Positions 8,883 through 17,454 of a stretch of DNA of 64,000 nt are shown piece after piece; within the stretch, counting starts at the first letter, position 1; each line of letters opens with the position of its first letter. Where the stretch lies: positions 81,706 through 145,705 of the forward strand of contig JAJZCW010000005.1 of assembly GCA_021828865.1 (NCBI GenBank), in the 5' to 3' direction. The notes under the pieces were generated by a model that saw only the letters and a program-made list of their open reading frames with translations, did not search any database and was not told the DNA's origin. Made by a program: the position numbers and the translations under genes. The stretch comes from Bacillota bacterium (GTDB taxonomy: Bacteria > Bacillota > Bacilli > Alicyclobacillales > SLC66).

Positions 8883-9980
8883 CTATATGGTCATTAATTC
8901 TTTGGTAAATGTGGTGATCACTTCAACGCCTGTGTCCGTCACCACGACATCATCCTCAATTCTCACACCGAATTGATCAGGCAAATAAATCCCTGGTTCC
9001 ACAGTGAACACCATACCAGGAACCAACTTTAAATCGTTACCACTGACGATACTCGGGAATTCGTGCACATCGAGTCCCAGTCCATGACCTGTGCGATGGG
9101 TAAAAAAATCGCCATATCCCGCCTTCTCAATGACATTTCGGGCCGCCTTGTCCACGTATTCCGCGGTCACTCCCGGTCTGATCGACTGAATGGCAGTCGC
9201 CTGTGCTTCTTTCACGACTTCATAGACTTCTTTCGCTCGTTCACTTAGTTCGCCAAAAGCGAGCGTCCTTGTCGTATCTGCTGCATAGCCGTCTACCATG
9301 GCACCATAGTCAAATACGACCAAATCCCCGCTTTGCACCTTTCTGTCACTTGGCATGCCATGTGGCAATGCCCCCCTTGGTCCTGATCCGACAATGGTAC
9401 CGAATGGCGTTCCTTCAGAACCCAGTTTACGCATCTGATACTCCAGTTCTGCCGCCAATTCTGTCTCCGTCATCCCCACCCGGAAGTGAGGCAACGCTTG
9501 TTGCAAGGCTACGTCTACAATACTTGCGGCCCTTCTAAGCGCATCCAGTTCTCCCTGATCTTTGGTCAAGCGAAGTCGCATGACCAGTTCCTCCGCAGGA
9601 ATAAACGAGGTCACTCCAGCCGCTGTTAGTGACTGTATTTCAAACCACCTCATATTTAATGGCTCTACCGCTATCTTTAGCGATTTTTTTAACCCTAGCG
9701 CAGCAACAAATTGGGAGAGTGCATGAGAGGGGCCTTCCTCATCGCCATAGGTGGCTATCATTTTATAGTGTGAGGGGGCGACAACGCCCTCCGCTTCCAA
9801 TCGCGGCAAAAGGAGCACTCCCTCACCTTTTGCATTCAGGCCAAAAAGAGTCAAGCGCTCACTCTGGTGCATCCTCATTCCTGAAAGATAATACAAGCTC
9901 GCTCCTGGTGCAAAAATGGCATGTGAAAAACCGCCTGTTTCAAGCTCTTTCAGCAGGCGTTGTACGCGTGATGCGTTCAA
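8883..9980 (-). CDS. M24 family metallopeptidase (Xaa-Pro aminopeptidase/dipeptidase type)
   Basis: This is a pita-bread-fold dinuclear metalloenzyme expected to cleave Xaa-Pro bonds in peptides in the cytoplasm. An N-terminal creatinase-like domain (about 1-130) precedes the catalytic domain. The five metal ligands are all visible: Asp224 (VVFDYGA), Asp235 (AADTTRT), His299 (HRTGHGLG), Glu328 (FTVEPGIY) and Glu342 (VRIEDD). Length 365 is normal. The start is TTG behind GAGGGGG. It lies between the M6 protease gene (21 bases upstream) and pyc (24 bases downstream), all on one strand and probably cotranscribed. Aminopeptidase versus prolidase specificity cannot be separated from sequence. Confidence 0.93.
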   Translation of the reverse strand: MNASRVQRLLKELETGGFSHAIFAPGASLYYLSGMRMHQSERLTLFGLNAKGEGVLLLPRLEAEGVVAPSHYKMIATYGDEEGPSHALSQFVAALGLKKSLKIAVEPLNMRWFEIQSLTAAGVTSFIPAEELVMRLRLTKDQGELDALRRAASIVDVALQQALPHFRVGMTETELAAELEYQMRKLGSEGTPFGTIVGSGPRGALPHGMPSDRKVQSGDLVVFDYGAMVDGYAADTTRTLAFGELSERAKEVYEVVKEAQATAIQSIRPGVTAEYVDKAARNVIEKAGYGDFFTHRTGHGLGLDVHEFPSIVSGNDLKLVPGMVFTVEPGIYLPDQFGVRIEDDVVVTDTGVEVITTFTKELMTI

Positions 9981-10000
9981 TTCGCTTCCCCCTCATTATT

Positions 10001-11722
10001 TTAATGATTGATTACGTTAAAATAAGCTAGTGCGGATAACCCATTATAGGATACATTGACCTTTGCTTGACCAGGAGTCAAGAACGTCACCTGGCTTCCT
10101 TGCCATTTCGCCTGGACATTCGCCGACCAGCCAGCATCTTTCGCCACATTGCTGGCAATTCCACCATGGGTATATATAGCACGCAATCGCACGGGTACCC
10201 CCACTTTTATCGTTAATCCTGCATTGGGTCTTGGAATAACTAACGAGCTGCCGCTCTGTACATCTGCCACATCAAACGTTGCCACCTTGGTCACAGGATT
10301 GATCGCAATGTGAGTAACGTTCATCCCCAAATACTGTCCGTTCCACAGCCGGTTCGAAGGCTTGCTGAGTGAGGTGAACTGATTGTTGCCACTTACAGGG
10401 TAGGCGTCCTGATAAGTCCCCACCGATCCTTCTGGCTGCAAAAGATCATTCGTGTTGCCCGCACTCATGATGGCAATATCATCATGATGAGAGTGATTCT
10501 GGCTAGGGTCATTTAACACATCGTTCGTCCAGTCATAACTGCTTGGCATCACTTCTGTGGCATCAATTCTCCAGATAAAAACGCCAGTATCCGGAATGGC
10601 CACATCAACACCTATTGCCTCTTCGTTGGAAATTAGAAAATATTCGTTGCTAAAACTTAGCGGATTCAATTGATAGACGATAGGCGTAGTTTCAAGCGGC
10701 GGAAGCGGAACGCCCGTTTCGCTTTCAGTGATAATTTTCGGTTTAACCCACCCTAGATAAATTAGAGAATAGGGGTCAAGTCCTGCCGGTTGCTCGCCAG
10801 AGGGGAATCCATTCCAATTTCCGGTTCCCATCAGGGAAAAAGGTCCCACGCCCTGTCCTGCATTGGCTGCACTAGACACATCATAAACATCCATCAAACC
10901 CAATAAATGCCCAAATTCATGAGCGATCACACCGAGTGTCACCGGATCGCCAGAGGAGTCGTCGAGCTCTGGCACTAGGTCATACGCATTCACCAAGGCC
11001 ACATCACTAGGAAGTGACGTCCTTTCTCTGGATCCAACATGTAATCTCGTGGGCTTTTGCTGATTATTCAAAGGGACGACAATGGGATATTGCAAATTCG
11101 ATTCAACTGGCCAAATCAAATTTTTATTGTCAGGTTCCACATCCGCCCCAAACCCGCTATAAACAATTGCGAGATAAGGAATTTGGCCATTTTTCACATA
11201 AGGTTTGAAATTAAAATGATCCTTCATCAATTGATTAATGACATCTGATACCACACCATCGTCATTGTTAGGAAAGTTCCCTCCAGAACCATTTTCCGTC
11301 TTCGCATAATAGGACTCCGGATGCGGCAAGGGGAGAAATTTCCCAGGATGCAGCGGATCACCCACTACTTCTCCCGTCAGTTGGAGTTGTCCATAGGATA
11401 CCTTGCGATAATAACTTGCCACCGATTGATGACTGCCAAAGTACAAATTTTGATATAAAGACAAGGGTTTTGTTGCGGGTTGACCCAAAAAAGACGCACA
11501 CACCACCAACATCGTTACTTTTTTGGGTTGCACACTCCCCACCGATGTCATATGGCGATGATGCAGCACTATACTGGTTGACTTTTTCATCACTTGATAA
11601 GACACTACGTGCGCCGAAGTTTTCAAACGAACAGGAGTATAAAAAGGATAAATAACTAGGGTCAAGAGTGCCATACCCAATATGCCAATGACTCTTCCCT
11701 TTTTTAAAAACCCATGGCCCAC
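10001..11722 (-). CDS. Secreted M6-family (immune inhibitor A-like) zinc metalloprotease
   Basis: A signal/anchor segment (GRVIGILGMALLTLVIY) precedes an M6 catalytic domain containing HEFGHLLGLMDVYD (residues 268-272 for HEFGH), with the third zinc ligand in the same block, followed by the GPFSLMGTGNWNG Met-turn. The last ~80 residues resemble a bacterial Ig-like domain. The role is probably extracellular protein degradation. The GTG chosen as start lies 6 bases after GGGGGA; the ATG two codons earlier abuts that site, and further in-frame codons upstream run into the terminator of the previous gene. About 573 residues. The M24 aminopeptidase gene follows, so secreted proteolysis and peptide trimming may be linked. 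Confidence 0.9.
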   Translation of the reverse strand: MGHGFLKKGRVIGILGMALLTLVIYPFYTPVRLKTSAHVVSYQVMKKSTSIVLHHRHMTSVGSVQPKKVTMLVVCASFLGQPATKPLSLYQNLYFGSHQSVASYYRKVSYGQLQLTGEVVGDPLHPGKFLPLPHPESYYAKTENGSGGNFPNNDDGVVSDVINQLMKDHFNFKPYVKNGQIPYLAIVYSGFGADVEPDNKNLIWPVESNLQYPIVVPLNNQQKPTRLHVGSRERTSLPSDVALVNAYDLVPELDDSSGDPVTLGVIAHEFGHLLGLMDVYDVSSAANAGQGVGPFSLMGTGNWNGFPSGEQPAGLDPYSLIYLGWVKPKIITESETGVPLPPLETTPIVYQLNPLSFSNEYFLISNEEAIGVDVAIPDTGVFIWRIDATEVMPSSYDWTNDVLNDPSQNHSHHDDIAIMSAGNTNDLLQPEGSVGTYQDAYPVSGNNQFTSLSKPSNRLWNGQYLGMNVTHIAINPVTKVATFDVADVQSGSSLVIPRPNAGLTIKVGVPVRLRAIYTHGGIASNVAKDAGWSANVQAKWQGSQVTFLTPGQAKVNVSYNGLSALAYFNVINH

Positions 11723-11761
11723 ATACATTCCCCCAGTGAAAATAATTATAGCATGCCTATG

Positions 11762-11796
11762 AAAAAACACGGTGTACCATTTTGGTCCCACCGTGT
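11762..11796 (-). terminator. Intrinsic terminator after the Tag-like gene
   Basis: Perfect 8-base arms ACACGGTG and CACCGTGT with a 14-base loop are followed on the minus strand by six T. It separates the upstream small genes from the M6 protease gene. Confidence 0.85.
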
Positions 11797-11815
11797 CTAT
11801 CCGTTCTTAATTTAT

Positions 11816-12235
11816 TTATTCCATTTGCAGGTCTTCCACCAATGAATGGGCCGCGCTTTCACCGATAAGATGAAACATGCGCCGAAATTCTCCTTCTAAA
11901 CTTCTCTTTCGTTCCTGTTGTACCTGCTGTAGAAATTCAAATAGGGAACCGTATTCCTCAATCAATTGCTGGCAAACCTTCGCATTTTCCACTGTAGCAA
12001 TCACTTTGCGAGCATTCTTGATGATCATTGAATCTTTTGCCAGCAACTTTTCAATGTCTAACTCATCAAAAGCCGCCACTTTGTCAATGGAAAAGTCACA
12101 AAAAGCCTGCTTAAAATTAGCCCACTTACGTTCCACCACACCGCGATGAAATCCTGTATAAAATACCACCTTGGTCAACACTTCAAAAAAATAATCATCC
12201 GATTGAATGTCCACCGCCGTCATGACACTTGCCAT
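11816..12235 (-). CDS. Shortened DNA-3-methyladenine glycosylase I (Tag)-like protein
   Basis: The 139 residues align with the central and C-terminal part of Tag: FFEVLTKVVFYTGFHRGVVERKWANFKQAF, then the FDELDIEKLLAKDSMIIKNARKVIATVENA helix-hairpin region. Full Tag proteins have about 185-190 residues. This one lacks the N-terminal Trp/Cys zinc-ligand segment. In my hand alignment the base-pocket Glu that follows the LFE-LL motif is replaced by Val. Glycosylase activity is therefore doubtful; it may bind DNA without excising bases or have another specificity. The ATG start has GGTGGAGG upstream. It is followed by a strong terminator. Confidence 0.72.
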   Translation of the reverse strand: MASVMTAVDIQSDDYFFEVLTKVVFYTGFHRGVVERKWANFKQAFCDFSIDKVAAFDELDIEKLLAKDSMIIKNARKVIATVENAKVCQQLIEEYGSLFEFLQQVQQERKRSLEGEFRRMFHLIGESAAHSLVEDLQME

Positions 12236-12353
12236 GAATATGCCTCCACCAAGAAAGGGCCCTTCTCATTTCTCGGTACCTATTAAGAAGCATAGGGCAA
12301 TATTTCATTTTCCGCGATGCAATTTCGTAAAGTATTGCGCTAATCGTAAAATG

Positions 12354-12842
12354 CTACTTCATTTTGTGACGAAAAGAGGGCATACGCTTTCGTTGCTTAC
12401 GCATTTTAGCAGAAGTAAGTCGGCTTTTTCTCCACACTAATGCCAAAACAGCGGCAACTGCAAGTAGGATCCAGACGTAACTGGCTGGTCCTATGATTTC
12501 AGATTCGTAAGCAGGTTCAAAGGTTAATGTGCTCGGCGTATGGCCATCAAGCGTGACAAACTCTCCATCCGCCGCAAATTTAGGGGAATTCGCTGGAATA
12601 GTGACATATTGATAAGCATCATAAAATTTCATGGCGCCATTCGGATCTGCACCACCATATCGCCAATCTCCAATCACCGATTGGCCAATGGTCACCTGGC
12701 GAAGAAAAGGGTTAGTGGGTTGAAAGGGATTTACAGAAACAAATATCCACAAACCAAATGCCAGAATGGCTCCTATAAGTAAGACAACGAACAAATACGA
12801 CCCCGGTGCTCGCTTCTTGACATGCAAAAAGCTCTTTTGCAC
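12354..12842 (-). CDS. Membrane protein of unknown function with two transmembrane helices
   Basis: The product has a short basic N-terminus, a hydrophobic helix (YLFVVLLIGAILAFGLWIFV), an extracytoplasmic region of about 75 residues, a second helix (YVWILLAVAAVLALVW) and a very basic tail (RKSRLTSAKMRKQRKRMPSFRHKMK). That pattern puts both ends in the cytoplasm. No family is recognised. The GTG start is chosen because GGAGGCGATAAG precedes it perfectly; an ATG 13 codons upstream has no such site. It lies after crh on the same strand. Confidence 0.68.
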   Translation of the reverse strand: MQKSFLHVKKRAPGSYLFVVLLIGAILAFGLWIFVSVNPFQPTNPFLRQVTIGQSVIGDWRYGGADPNGAMKFYDAYQYVTIPANSPKFAADGEFVTLDGHTPSTLTFEPAYESEIIGPASYVWILLAVAAVLALVWRKSRLTSAKMRKQRKRMPSFRHKMK

Positions 12843-12935
12843 CTTATCGCCTCCATACGCTTGCTTGACATTTAAAGTCATACATTAAATGCGTATGAAT
12901 GCAACGGGTCGATCATTCGTATAGTTTATTGATAA

Positions 12936-13193
12936 TTATTCTTCTTTCATCACCATGGTGGCCAGTCTTTCCACCGCTTGATCCCCGTCTGTTCCGCTCG
13001 CCCGTAGTGTAATCAGCGCACCGTGGGGGATCACCAGAGACATCACACCCATAATACTTTTTGCATTGACTGATTTCCCGTCTTTCTCCAAAAACACTTC
13101 GCTGCTAAACTTATTCGCTTCTTGCACAAATAGCGCGGCTTGACGGGCTTGCAAACCAGATTTTAAATTAACCGTTGCGGTACGCTCTGCCAA
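12936..13193 (-). CDS. crh: Catabolite repression HPr-like protein Crh
   Basis: This HPr-fold regulator has Gln15 in place of the phosphotransfer His (SGLQARQAALF), so it cannot carry PTS phosphate. It keeps Ser46 in NAKSIMGVMSL, the target of HPr kinase. Ser-phosphorylated Crh is a corepressor of CcpA. Length 85 is typical. Compared with Bacillus Crh the Pro at position 18 is also changed, to Gln. The TTG start follows GGGGGAG. It is the last gene of the glcK-rapZ-yvcK-whiA-crh set; its kinase HprK is encoded about 28 kb away in this window. Confidence 0.95.
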   Translation of the reverse strand: MAERTATVNLKSGLQARQAALFVQEANKFSSEVFLEKDGKSVNAKSIMGVMSLVIPHGALITLRASGTDGDQAVERLATMVMKEE

Positions 13194-13295
13194 AGTATGC
13201 TCCCCCTATGCAACAAACCAAATTTAATAAACAATTCAATGGATACACTTTTATTATCACATTATAGCAGAGCATCTTAAGCCTGACTACGATTC

Positions 13296-14234
13296 CTAAA
13301 GCTTTCGCTTTTCTGCACGAATCTTTTGTGCAATTTCATCTAATTTTCTCAACCGATGATTGAGTCCTGATTTACTGACATGTTCCGGCAACATTTCGCA
13401 AAGTTCCTGAAGCGTAATCTCCGGATACTGCAAGCGTTTTTCTGCCACCACCTGAAGTTTGAAAGGCAATTTGTCGAGCCCTACCCGTTCTTCTATCAAC
13501 CGAATGTTTTCGATTTGTCGAACTGCCGCCGAAATGGTTTTATTGAGATTGGCGGTTTCGCAATTGACAAGCCGATTGACCTGATTGCGCATCCCTTTTA
13601 CGATCCTCACTTCCTCGAAGTGCAAAACCGCCTGATACGCGCCGATCAATCCGAGAAACTCGACTATTTTTTCTCCTTCTTTCAAATAGACGATATGGCC
13701 TTTTTTGCGTTCAATCGCCTTTGCATGCAATCGAAATTCCTGGAAAAGACGCAGCAGATGATCTGCCTGTTCGCTGCTCTTATTTGAAATTTCAAGGTGA
13801 TAGGTGTGGCTGTCCGGATCATTGACAGAACCACTGGCCAAAAATGCGCCTCGCAAATAGGACTTCCTGCAACACTGCTGTTCGATGGTTAGTACTGGAA
13901 TAGCCGAAACTACTTTTCCCTCTTGCAACAGATCCAGTGTCTGCAAAAACAACTCCGCACCGATTCGCATGCGGATCATATAGACATTATTTTTTTTTAG
14001 TCGCATTTTTTTCTGAACCAGCACTTCAAGAGGACCAGCAAATGCGCTTCTCAAGAGTGTGTAAGCCCTTCTTGCGATCGCTGCATTTTCTGTAGACAAA
14101 TCCAACACTTTCCCTTGTTCCCAATCATGGAGGACACCACAGTGTTGAATTAATGCTGTCAGTTCTGCGCGTTCACAACATGGTTTGCCTGAGACCTGCG
14201 TGAGTTCTTTTTTTGTTCTTGAGGCAAAGGACAA
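13296..14234 (-). CDS. whiA: WhiA family DNA-binding regulator
   Basis: The 312-residue protein has the N-terminal degenerate LAGLIDADG-type homing-endonuclease fold (GKPCCERAELTALIQHCGVL; RKSYLRGAFLASGSVNDP) and a C-terminal helix-turn-helix (about 230-305, with LQELCEMLPEHVSKSGLNHRLRKLDEIA). In Firmicutes WhiA affects cell division and chromosome segregation; in actinomycetes it controls sporulation. The TTG start has AAAGGAGG. It follows yvcK by 36 bases in the conserved order. Confidence 0.97.
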   Translation of the reverse strand: MSFASRTKKELTQVSGKPCCERAELTALIQHCGVLHDWEQGKVLDLSTENAAIARRAYTLLRSAFAGPLEVLVQKKMRLKKNNVYMIRMRIGAELFLQTLDLLQEGKVVSAIPVLTIEQQCCRKSYLRGAFLASGSVNDPDSHTYHLEISNKSSEQADHLLRLFQEFRLHAKAIERKKGHIVYLKEGEKIVEFLGLIGAYQAVLHFEEVRIVKGMRNQVNRLVNCETANLNKTISAAVRQIENIRLIEERVGLDKLPFKLQVVAEKRLQYPEITLQELCEMLPEHVSKSGLNHRLRKLDEIAQKIRAEKRKL

Positions 14235-14270
14235 TCGAATTCCTCCTTTCGAGCGTCTTGAAGACGGGCC

Positions 14271-15428
14271 TTAAGAACGGTGTTCCCTTCCGATGAGCGC
14301 CAATATTTGCATCGCCACTAGGTCCGGATCGTGGCGAGCGTACTTGGACTCCTGCAAAAAATCCCTTGCGATCACCGTCAACCCCAGTTTATGCAATTTT
14401 TCAACATCCACCGTCACCGGATGCGCATTCTGCGCCACATACTGCTGCAGTAATGAATCAGGAATGACCGCAGAATTAACGATGATCATATCAAAAAGCC
14501 CTGCTCCCACATGGCGATAAATGGCTTCCACATGATCCGATGCGGTGTATCCGTCTGTTTCCCCAGGTTGGGTCATTACATTGCAGACAAACATCACCTT
14601 TGCCTTGGATGCCTGAATCGCATCAACCAAGCCTGGCACCAACAGATTGGGCATAATGGAAGTGTAAAGACTGCCTGGACCAATCACGATGGCGTCCGCC
14701 TCGGAAATCGTCGTCAGCACCTCAGGCAATGGTTCCACAGTGGACGGGTGAATTTCGATCCTATCCACCGGTTTGTTCGCAAGGGGAATTTGCGATTCCC
14801 CATGCACCTTAGTCCCGTCCTCATAGACCGCCGAGAGGGTAAATGCCTGCTTCGCCACTGGCATCACCGTTCCTCGCACGGCAAGCACTCGACTAGTTTC
14901 GCGAATGGCCGTCTCAAAATCCCCTGTTATATGTGTCATAGCCGCCAAAAACAGATTGCCAAAGCTATGCCCGCGAAGACCCGTTCCACCATCAAACCGG
15001 TATTGCAACAGGTCCGCAAGGAGTGGCTCAGTATCGGCAAGCGCAATCAAACAATTGCGAATGTCACCCGGAGGAGGCATGAACATTTCGGACCTCAACC
15101 GTCCTGAACTCCCGCCATCGTCAGCCACTGTGACCACAGCCGTAATATCCACGTCCAAATGCTTCAATCCACGCAGTAGCACAGGCTGCCCAGTGCCCCC
15201 GCCGATGACCACGACCCGCGGCCTTCGGGCAATCTGAATAGCCTGAAGTTTTGATCTCGCACGATCTCGCAAAAACAGTAAGATCAGCACCACCACGCTG
15301 AATAGCACACAAAGAATCCCAATCAGCCACCATCTGATCCGTTGGGATTCAATGCTAACACTCGCAATAACCAATCCTGCGCCAAATACAAGTAAATACC
15401 AAGCCCAATCTTTGATGTGTTTTTTCAT
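14271..15428 (-). CDS. yvcK: YvcK/gluconeogenesis factor family protein (UDP-sugar binding)
   Basis: An N-terminal pair of hydrophobic segments (about 8-52) is followed by a CofD-like Rossmann domain starting PRVVVIGGGTGQPVLLRGLK. Further family blocks are TVADDGGSSGRLR, PPGDIRNCL, GHSFGNLF and IVIGPGSLYTSIMPNLLV. In B. subtilis YvcK binds UDP-GlcNAc, is needed for growth on gluconeogenic substrates and supports cell-wall synthesis with PBP1. The membrane segment seen here is an addition to the core domain. Its ATG overlaps the rapZ stop (ATGA), indicating translational coupling. Confidence 0.95.
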   Translation of the reverse strand: MKKHIKDWAWYLLVFGAGLVIASVSIESQRIRWWLIGILCVLFSVVVLILLFLRDRARSKLQAIQIARRPRVVVIGGGTGQPVLLRGLKHLDVDITAVVTVADDGGSSGRLRSEMFMPPPGDIRNCLIALADTEPLLADLLQYRFDGGTGLRGHSFGNLFLAAMTHITGDFETAIRETSRVLAVRGTVMPVAKQAFTLSAVYEDGTKVHGESQIPLANKPVDRIEIHPSTVEPLPEVLTTISEADAIVIGPGSLYTSIMPNLLVPGLVDAIQASKAKVMFVCNVMTQPGETDGYTASDHVEAIYRHVGAGLFDMIIVNSAVIPDSLLQQYVAQNAHPVTVDVEKLHKLGLTVIARDFLQESKYARHDPDLVAMQILALIGREHRS

Positions 15429-16306
15429 GGTTCATAATCCTTCCCAACATCCCGGTGAACGACAGATACAGGATAATCTGACTGGAGGTGGGTGCGCAGG
15501 TATTCCGCAATGGCCACCGATCGGTGTTTTCCTCCAGTGCAACCAATTCCGATGATCACTTGAGGTTTCCCCTCATGCAAATATTGGGGAATCAAAAAAT
15601 CGATCAGTTCCTGCCACTTTTTGATAAACGTTTCCGTGGTGGGCCATTTCATCACATAGTCGTACACTTCCTGGTCCTGGCCAGTATGTGGTCGCAATTC
15701 CTCGATATAATACGGATTTGGCAAAAACCTCACATCGAAAACTAAATCCGCATCGATCGGGATGCCGTATTTAAATCCGAAGGATAAAATGTGTACCGAA
15801 ATGCTTGGCGTTGTGGCAATTTGACGAAACTTGTTTTCTAGCAAATCGCGAAGTTCCGCTGGACGTAAACGGCTAGTATTAATCACCATGTCAGAGCGTT
15901 CACGAACTTCACTGAGGATTTGCCTTTCCCGCTCTATTCCATCAGTAATACGACCGCTGTCCGGTGCAGATGGATGCTTCCTTCTCGTTGCCTTGTACCT
16001 GCGAACCAGCGTCTCATCATCCGCTTCGAGGTAAAGGATGTGGTAATCGAGTTCTGGATGATCATCAAGTTCCGTCAGCGCATCAAACAATGCGCCGAAG
16101 AATTCACCGCCACGCAAATCGCACACTAGGGCCACTTTGCGGACCGCTCCACCCGGTTGGCGTACCAATTCGCTGAACTTAGGGATCAGTGCCGGTGGCA
16201 GGTTATCTACGCAAAAATACCCCATATCCTCAAGAAATTGAATAGCTACCGATTTTCCTGCCCCTGACATTCCTGTAATGATGAGCATTTGCACATGATG
16301 AGGCAT
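15425..16306 (-). CDS. rapZ: RapZ/YvcJ nucleotide-binding protein
   Basis: A P-loop ATP/GTP-binding protein with TGMSGAGKS (residues 11-19) and the conserved C-terminal domain (FGFKYG, DVRFLPNPYY, GCTGGKHRSVAIAEYL). Family members affect competence in Bacillus and glmS mRNA stability through small RNAs in enterics; the Firmicutes molecular role is less clear. The ATG at MPHHV is chosen because AAGGAG lies 9 bases upstream and it gives the usual 293 residues. A longer open frame upstream overlaps glcK and is not family sequence. It overlaps yvcK by 4 bases. Confidence 0.95.
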   Translation of the reverse strand: MPHHVQMLIITGMSGAGKSVAIQFLEDMGYFCVDNLPPALIPKFSELVRQPGGAVRKVALVCDLRGGEFFGALFDALTELDDHPELDYHILYLEADDETLVRRYKATRRKHPSAPDSGRITDGIERERQILSEVRERSDMVINTSRLRPAELRDLLENKFRQIATTPSISVHILSFGFKYGIPIDADLVFDVRFLPNPYYIEELRPHTGQDQEVYDYVMKWPTTETFIKKWQELIDFLIPQYLHEGKPQVIIGIGCTGGKHRSVAIAEYLRTHLQSDYPVSVVHRDVGKDYEP

Positions 16307-16331
16307 CGCCCGCTTCTCCTTACTTTTCATC

Positions 16332-17261
16332 TCAAAACGCCAATTTTCCAGCTCCGACCACTCCTGCATCATTGCCAAGAAGCGCTGGTACAATACGGGC
16401 CGCTTCCACCACGCGCGGCAATGCATAACGCAGGAACGCCTCGCGAACAGGGATAAAGAGGTCATCGCCAGCCTTTGCCACACCGCCGCCAATGATGATC
16501 ATTTCAGGATTAATCAGGTCTGCCGCCATAGCAAGTCCCCTTCCCAACATTTCCGAAGCTTTTGCCACCACCATTTGACCCAGTTCGTCCCCAACAACCG
16601 CTGCTTCAAAAATCCCTTTGGTGGAAAGTTCTTCAATGGTTAAGGTGGTAGTTACCCCGCTTTCAATGCCATCTCTTGCCATACGTAAGATGCCTGTTGC
16701 AGAAGAAAACGTCTCGAGACATCCCCGGCGTCCGCAATTGCACGGCGCACCTTCTGGGTCCATCACAAAATGCCCTAATTCACCGCCCATATGGTTGCTT
16801 CCAGACCAGATCTTTTGATTTAAAACAATGCCACCACCGACGCCAGTTCCCAACGTGACACAAATGGCACTAGCCGTGCCACGTCCCGCCCCCACCCAGG
16901 CTTCACCCAGCGCAGCTGCATTGGCGTCATTTTCCATAAAAACCGGCAGATGTATCATTCTCTCGAGCGGCTCTCGAACAAGTATTTTTTTCCATCCTAT
17001 ATTGATGACTTCAACTGCCATCCCTTGACGTTCATCGATAAACCCAGGGATGCCAATTCCCACACCCAACAGATCGGACATTGGCACCTCACCCATTTGC
17101 GCCAATTGCCTTGTGAGTTCCGCAATCCGTCGAAGGATATCATCCGCTCCCAGTTCCTTCAGTGTAGAAATTTGTTCCTTCACAAGAATATTCCCTTGCT
17201 CATCTATCAGCGCACCCTTTATGTACGTTCCGCCCAAATCAATCCCTATCGCCTTTTTCAT
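16332..17261 (-). CDS. glcK: ROK-family glucokinase
   Basis: The cytoplasmic sugar kinase makes glucose 6-phosphate from glucose and ATP. The N-terminal phosphate loop is AIGIDLGGTYIKGALID. The ROK zinc site appears as CNCGRRGCLETFSS, and the ENDANAAALGE block holds the catalytic Asp. Length 309 is typical. The ATG at MKKAIGID has GGAGAG upstream. It ends 25 bases before rapZ, so glucose entry shares a transcript with the yvcK-crh carbon-control genes. Other ROK sugars cannot be fully excluded. Confidence 0.92.
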   Translation of the reverse strand: MKKAIGIDLGGTYIKGALIDEQGNILVKEQISTLKELGADDILRRIAELTRQLAQMGEVPMSDLLGVGIGIPGFIDERQGMAVEVINIGWKKILVREPLERMIHLPVFMENDANAAALGEAWVGAGRGTASAICVTLGTGVGGGIVLNQKIWSGSNHMGGELGHFVMDPEGAPCNCGRRGCLETFSSATGILRMARDGIESGVTTTLTIEELSTKGIFEAAVVGDELGQMVVAKASEMLGRGLAMAADLINPEMIIIGGGVAKAGDDLFIPVREAFLRYALPRVVEAARIVPALLGNDAGVVGAGKLAF

Positions 17262-17291
17262 AAACACACTCTCCATAGACTTTTCAGTCGA

Positions 17292-17320
17292 ACTATACCT
17301 CAAACCGAAGTGATCAACAA
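17292..17320 (-). promoter_or_regulatory. Putative promoter of the glcK-rapZ-yvcK-whiA-crh operon
   Basis: On the minus strand TTGTTG and TATAGT are separated by 17 bases, about 31 bases before the glcK start. It lies just after the aroA terminator. The -35 is a weak match. Confidence 0.45.
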
Positions 17321-17321
17321 G

Positions 17322-17358
17322 AAAAAAAAAAAACGTAACGCAAGCTCTTTCGCTACGT
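17322..17358 (-). terminator. Intrinsic terminator after aroA
   Basis: On the minus strand ACGTAGCG pairs with CGTTACGT (one G-U pair) around a short A/G-rich loop, and twelve T follow. It isolates the TPR-selB-aroA operon from glcK. Confidence 0.85.
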
Positions 17359-17454
17359 CACGCAAATTCAATCATCAAAAGGGGGTCAAATGTGTTACAA
17401 GATGATCATAGAAGAAATAGATTTCAGATGAGTTACGAACAGTTAAAGATCAAG

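Noticed and set aside
12256..12272. GC-rich palindrome AAGGGCCCTT upstream of the Tag-like gene
   Set aside because: It has no loop and no T-run, and restriction-site-like palindromes of this size occur by chance.
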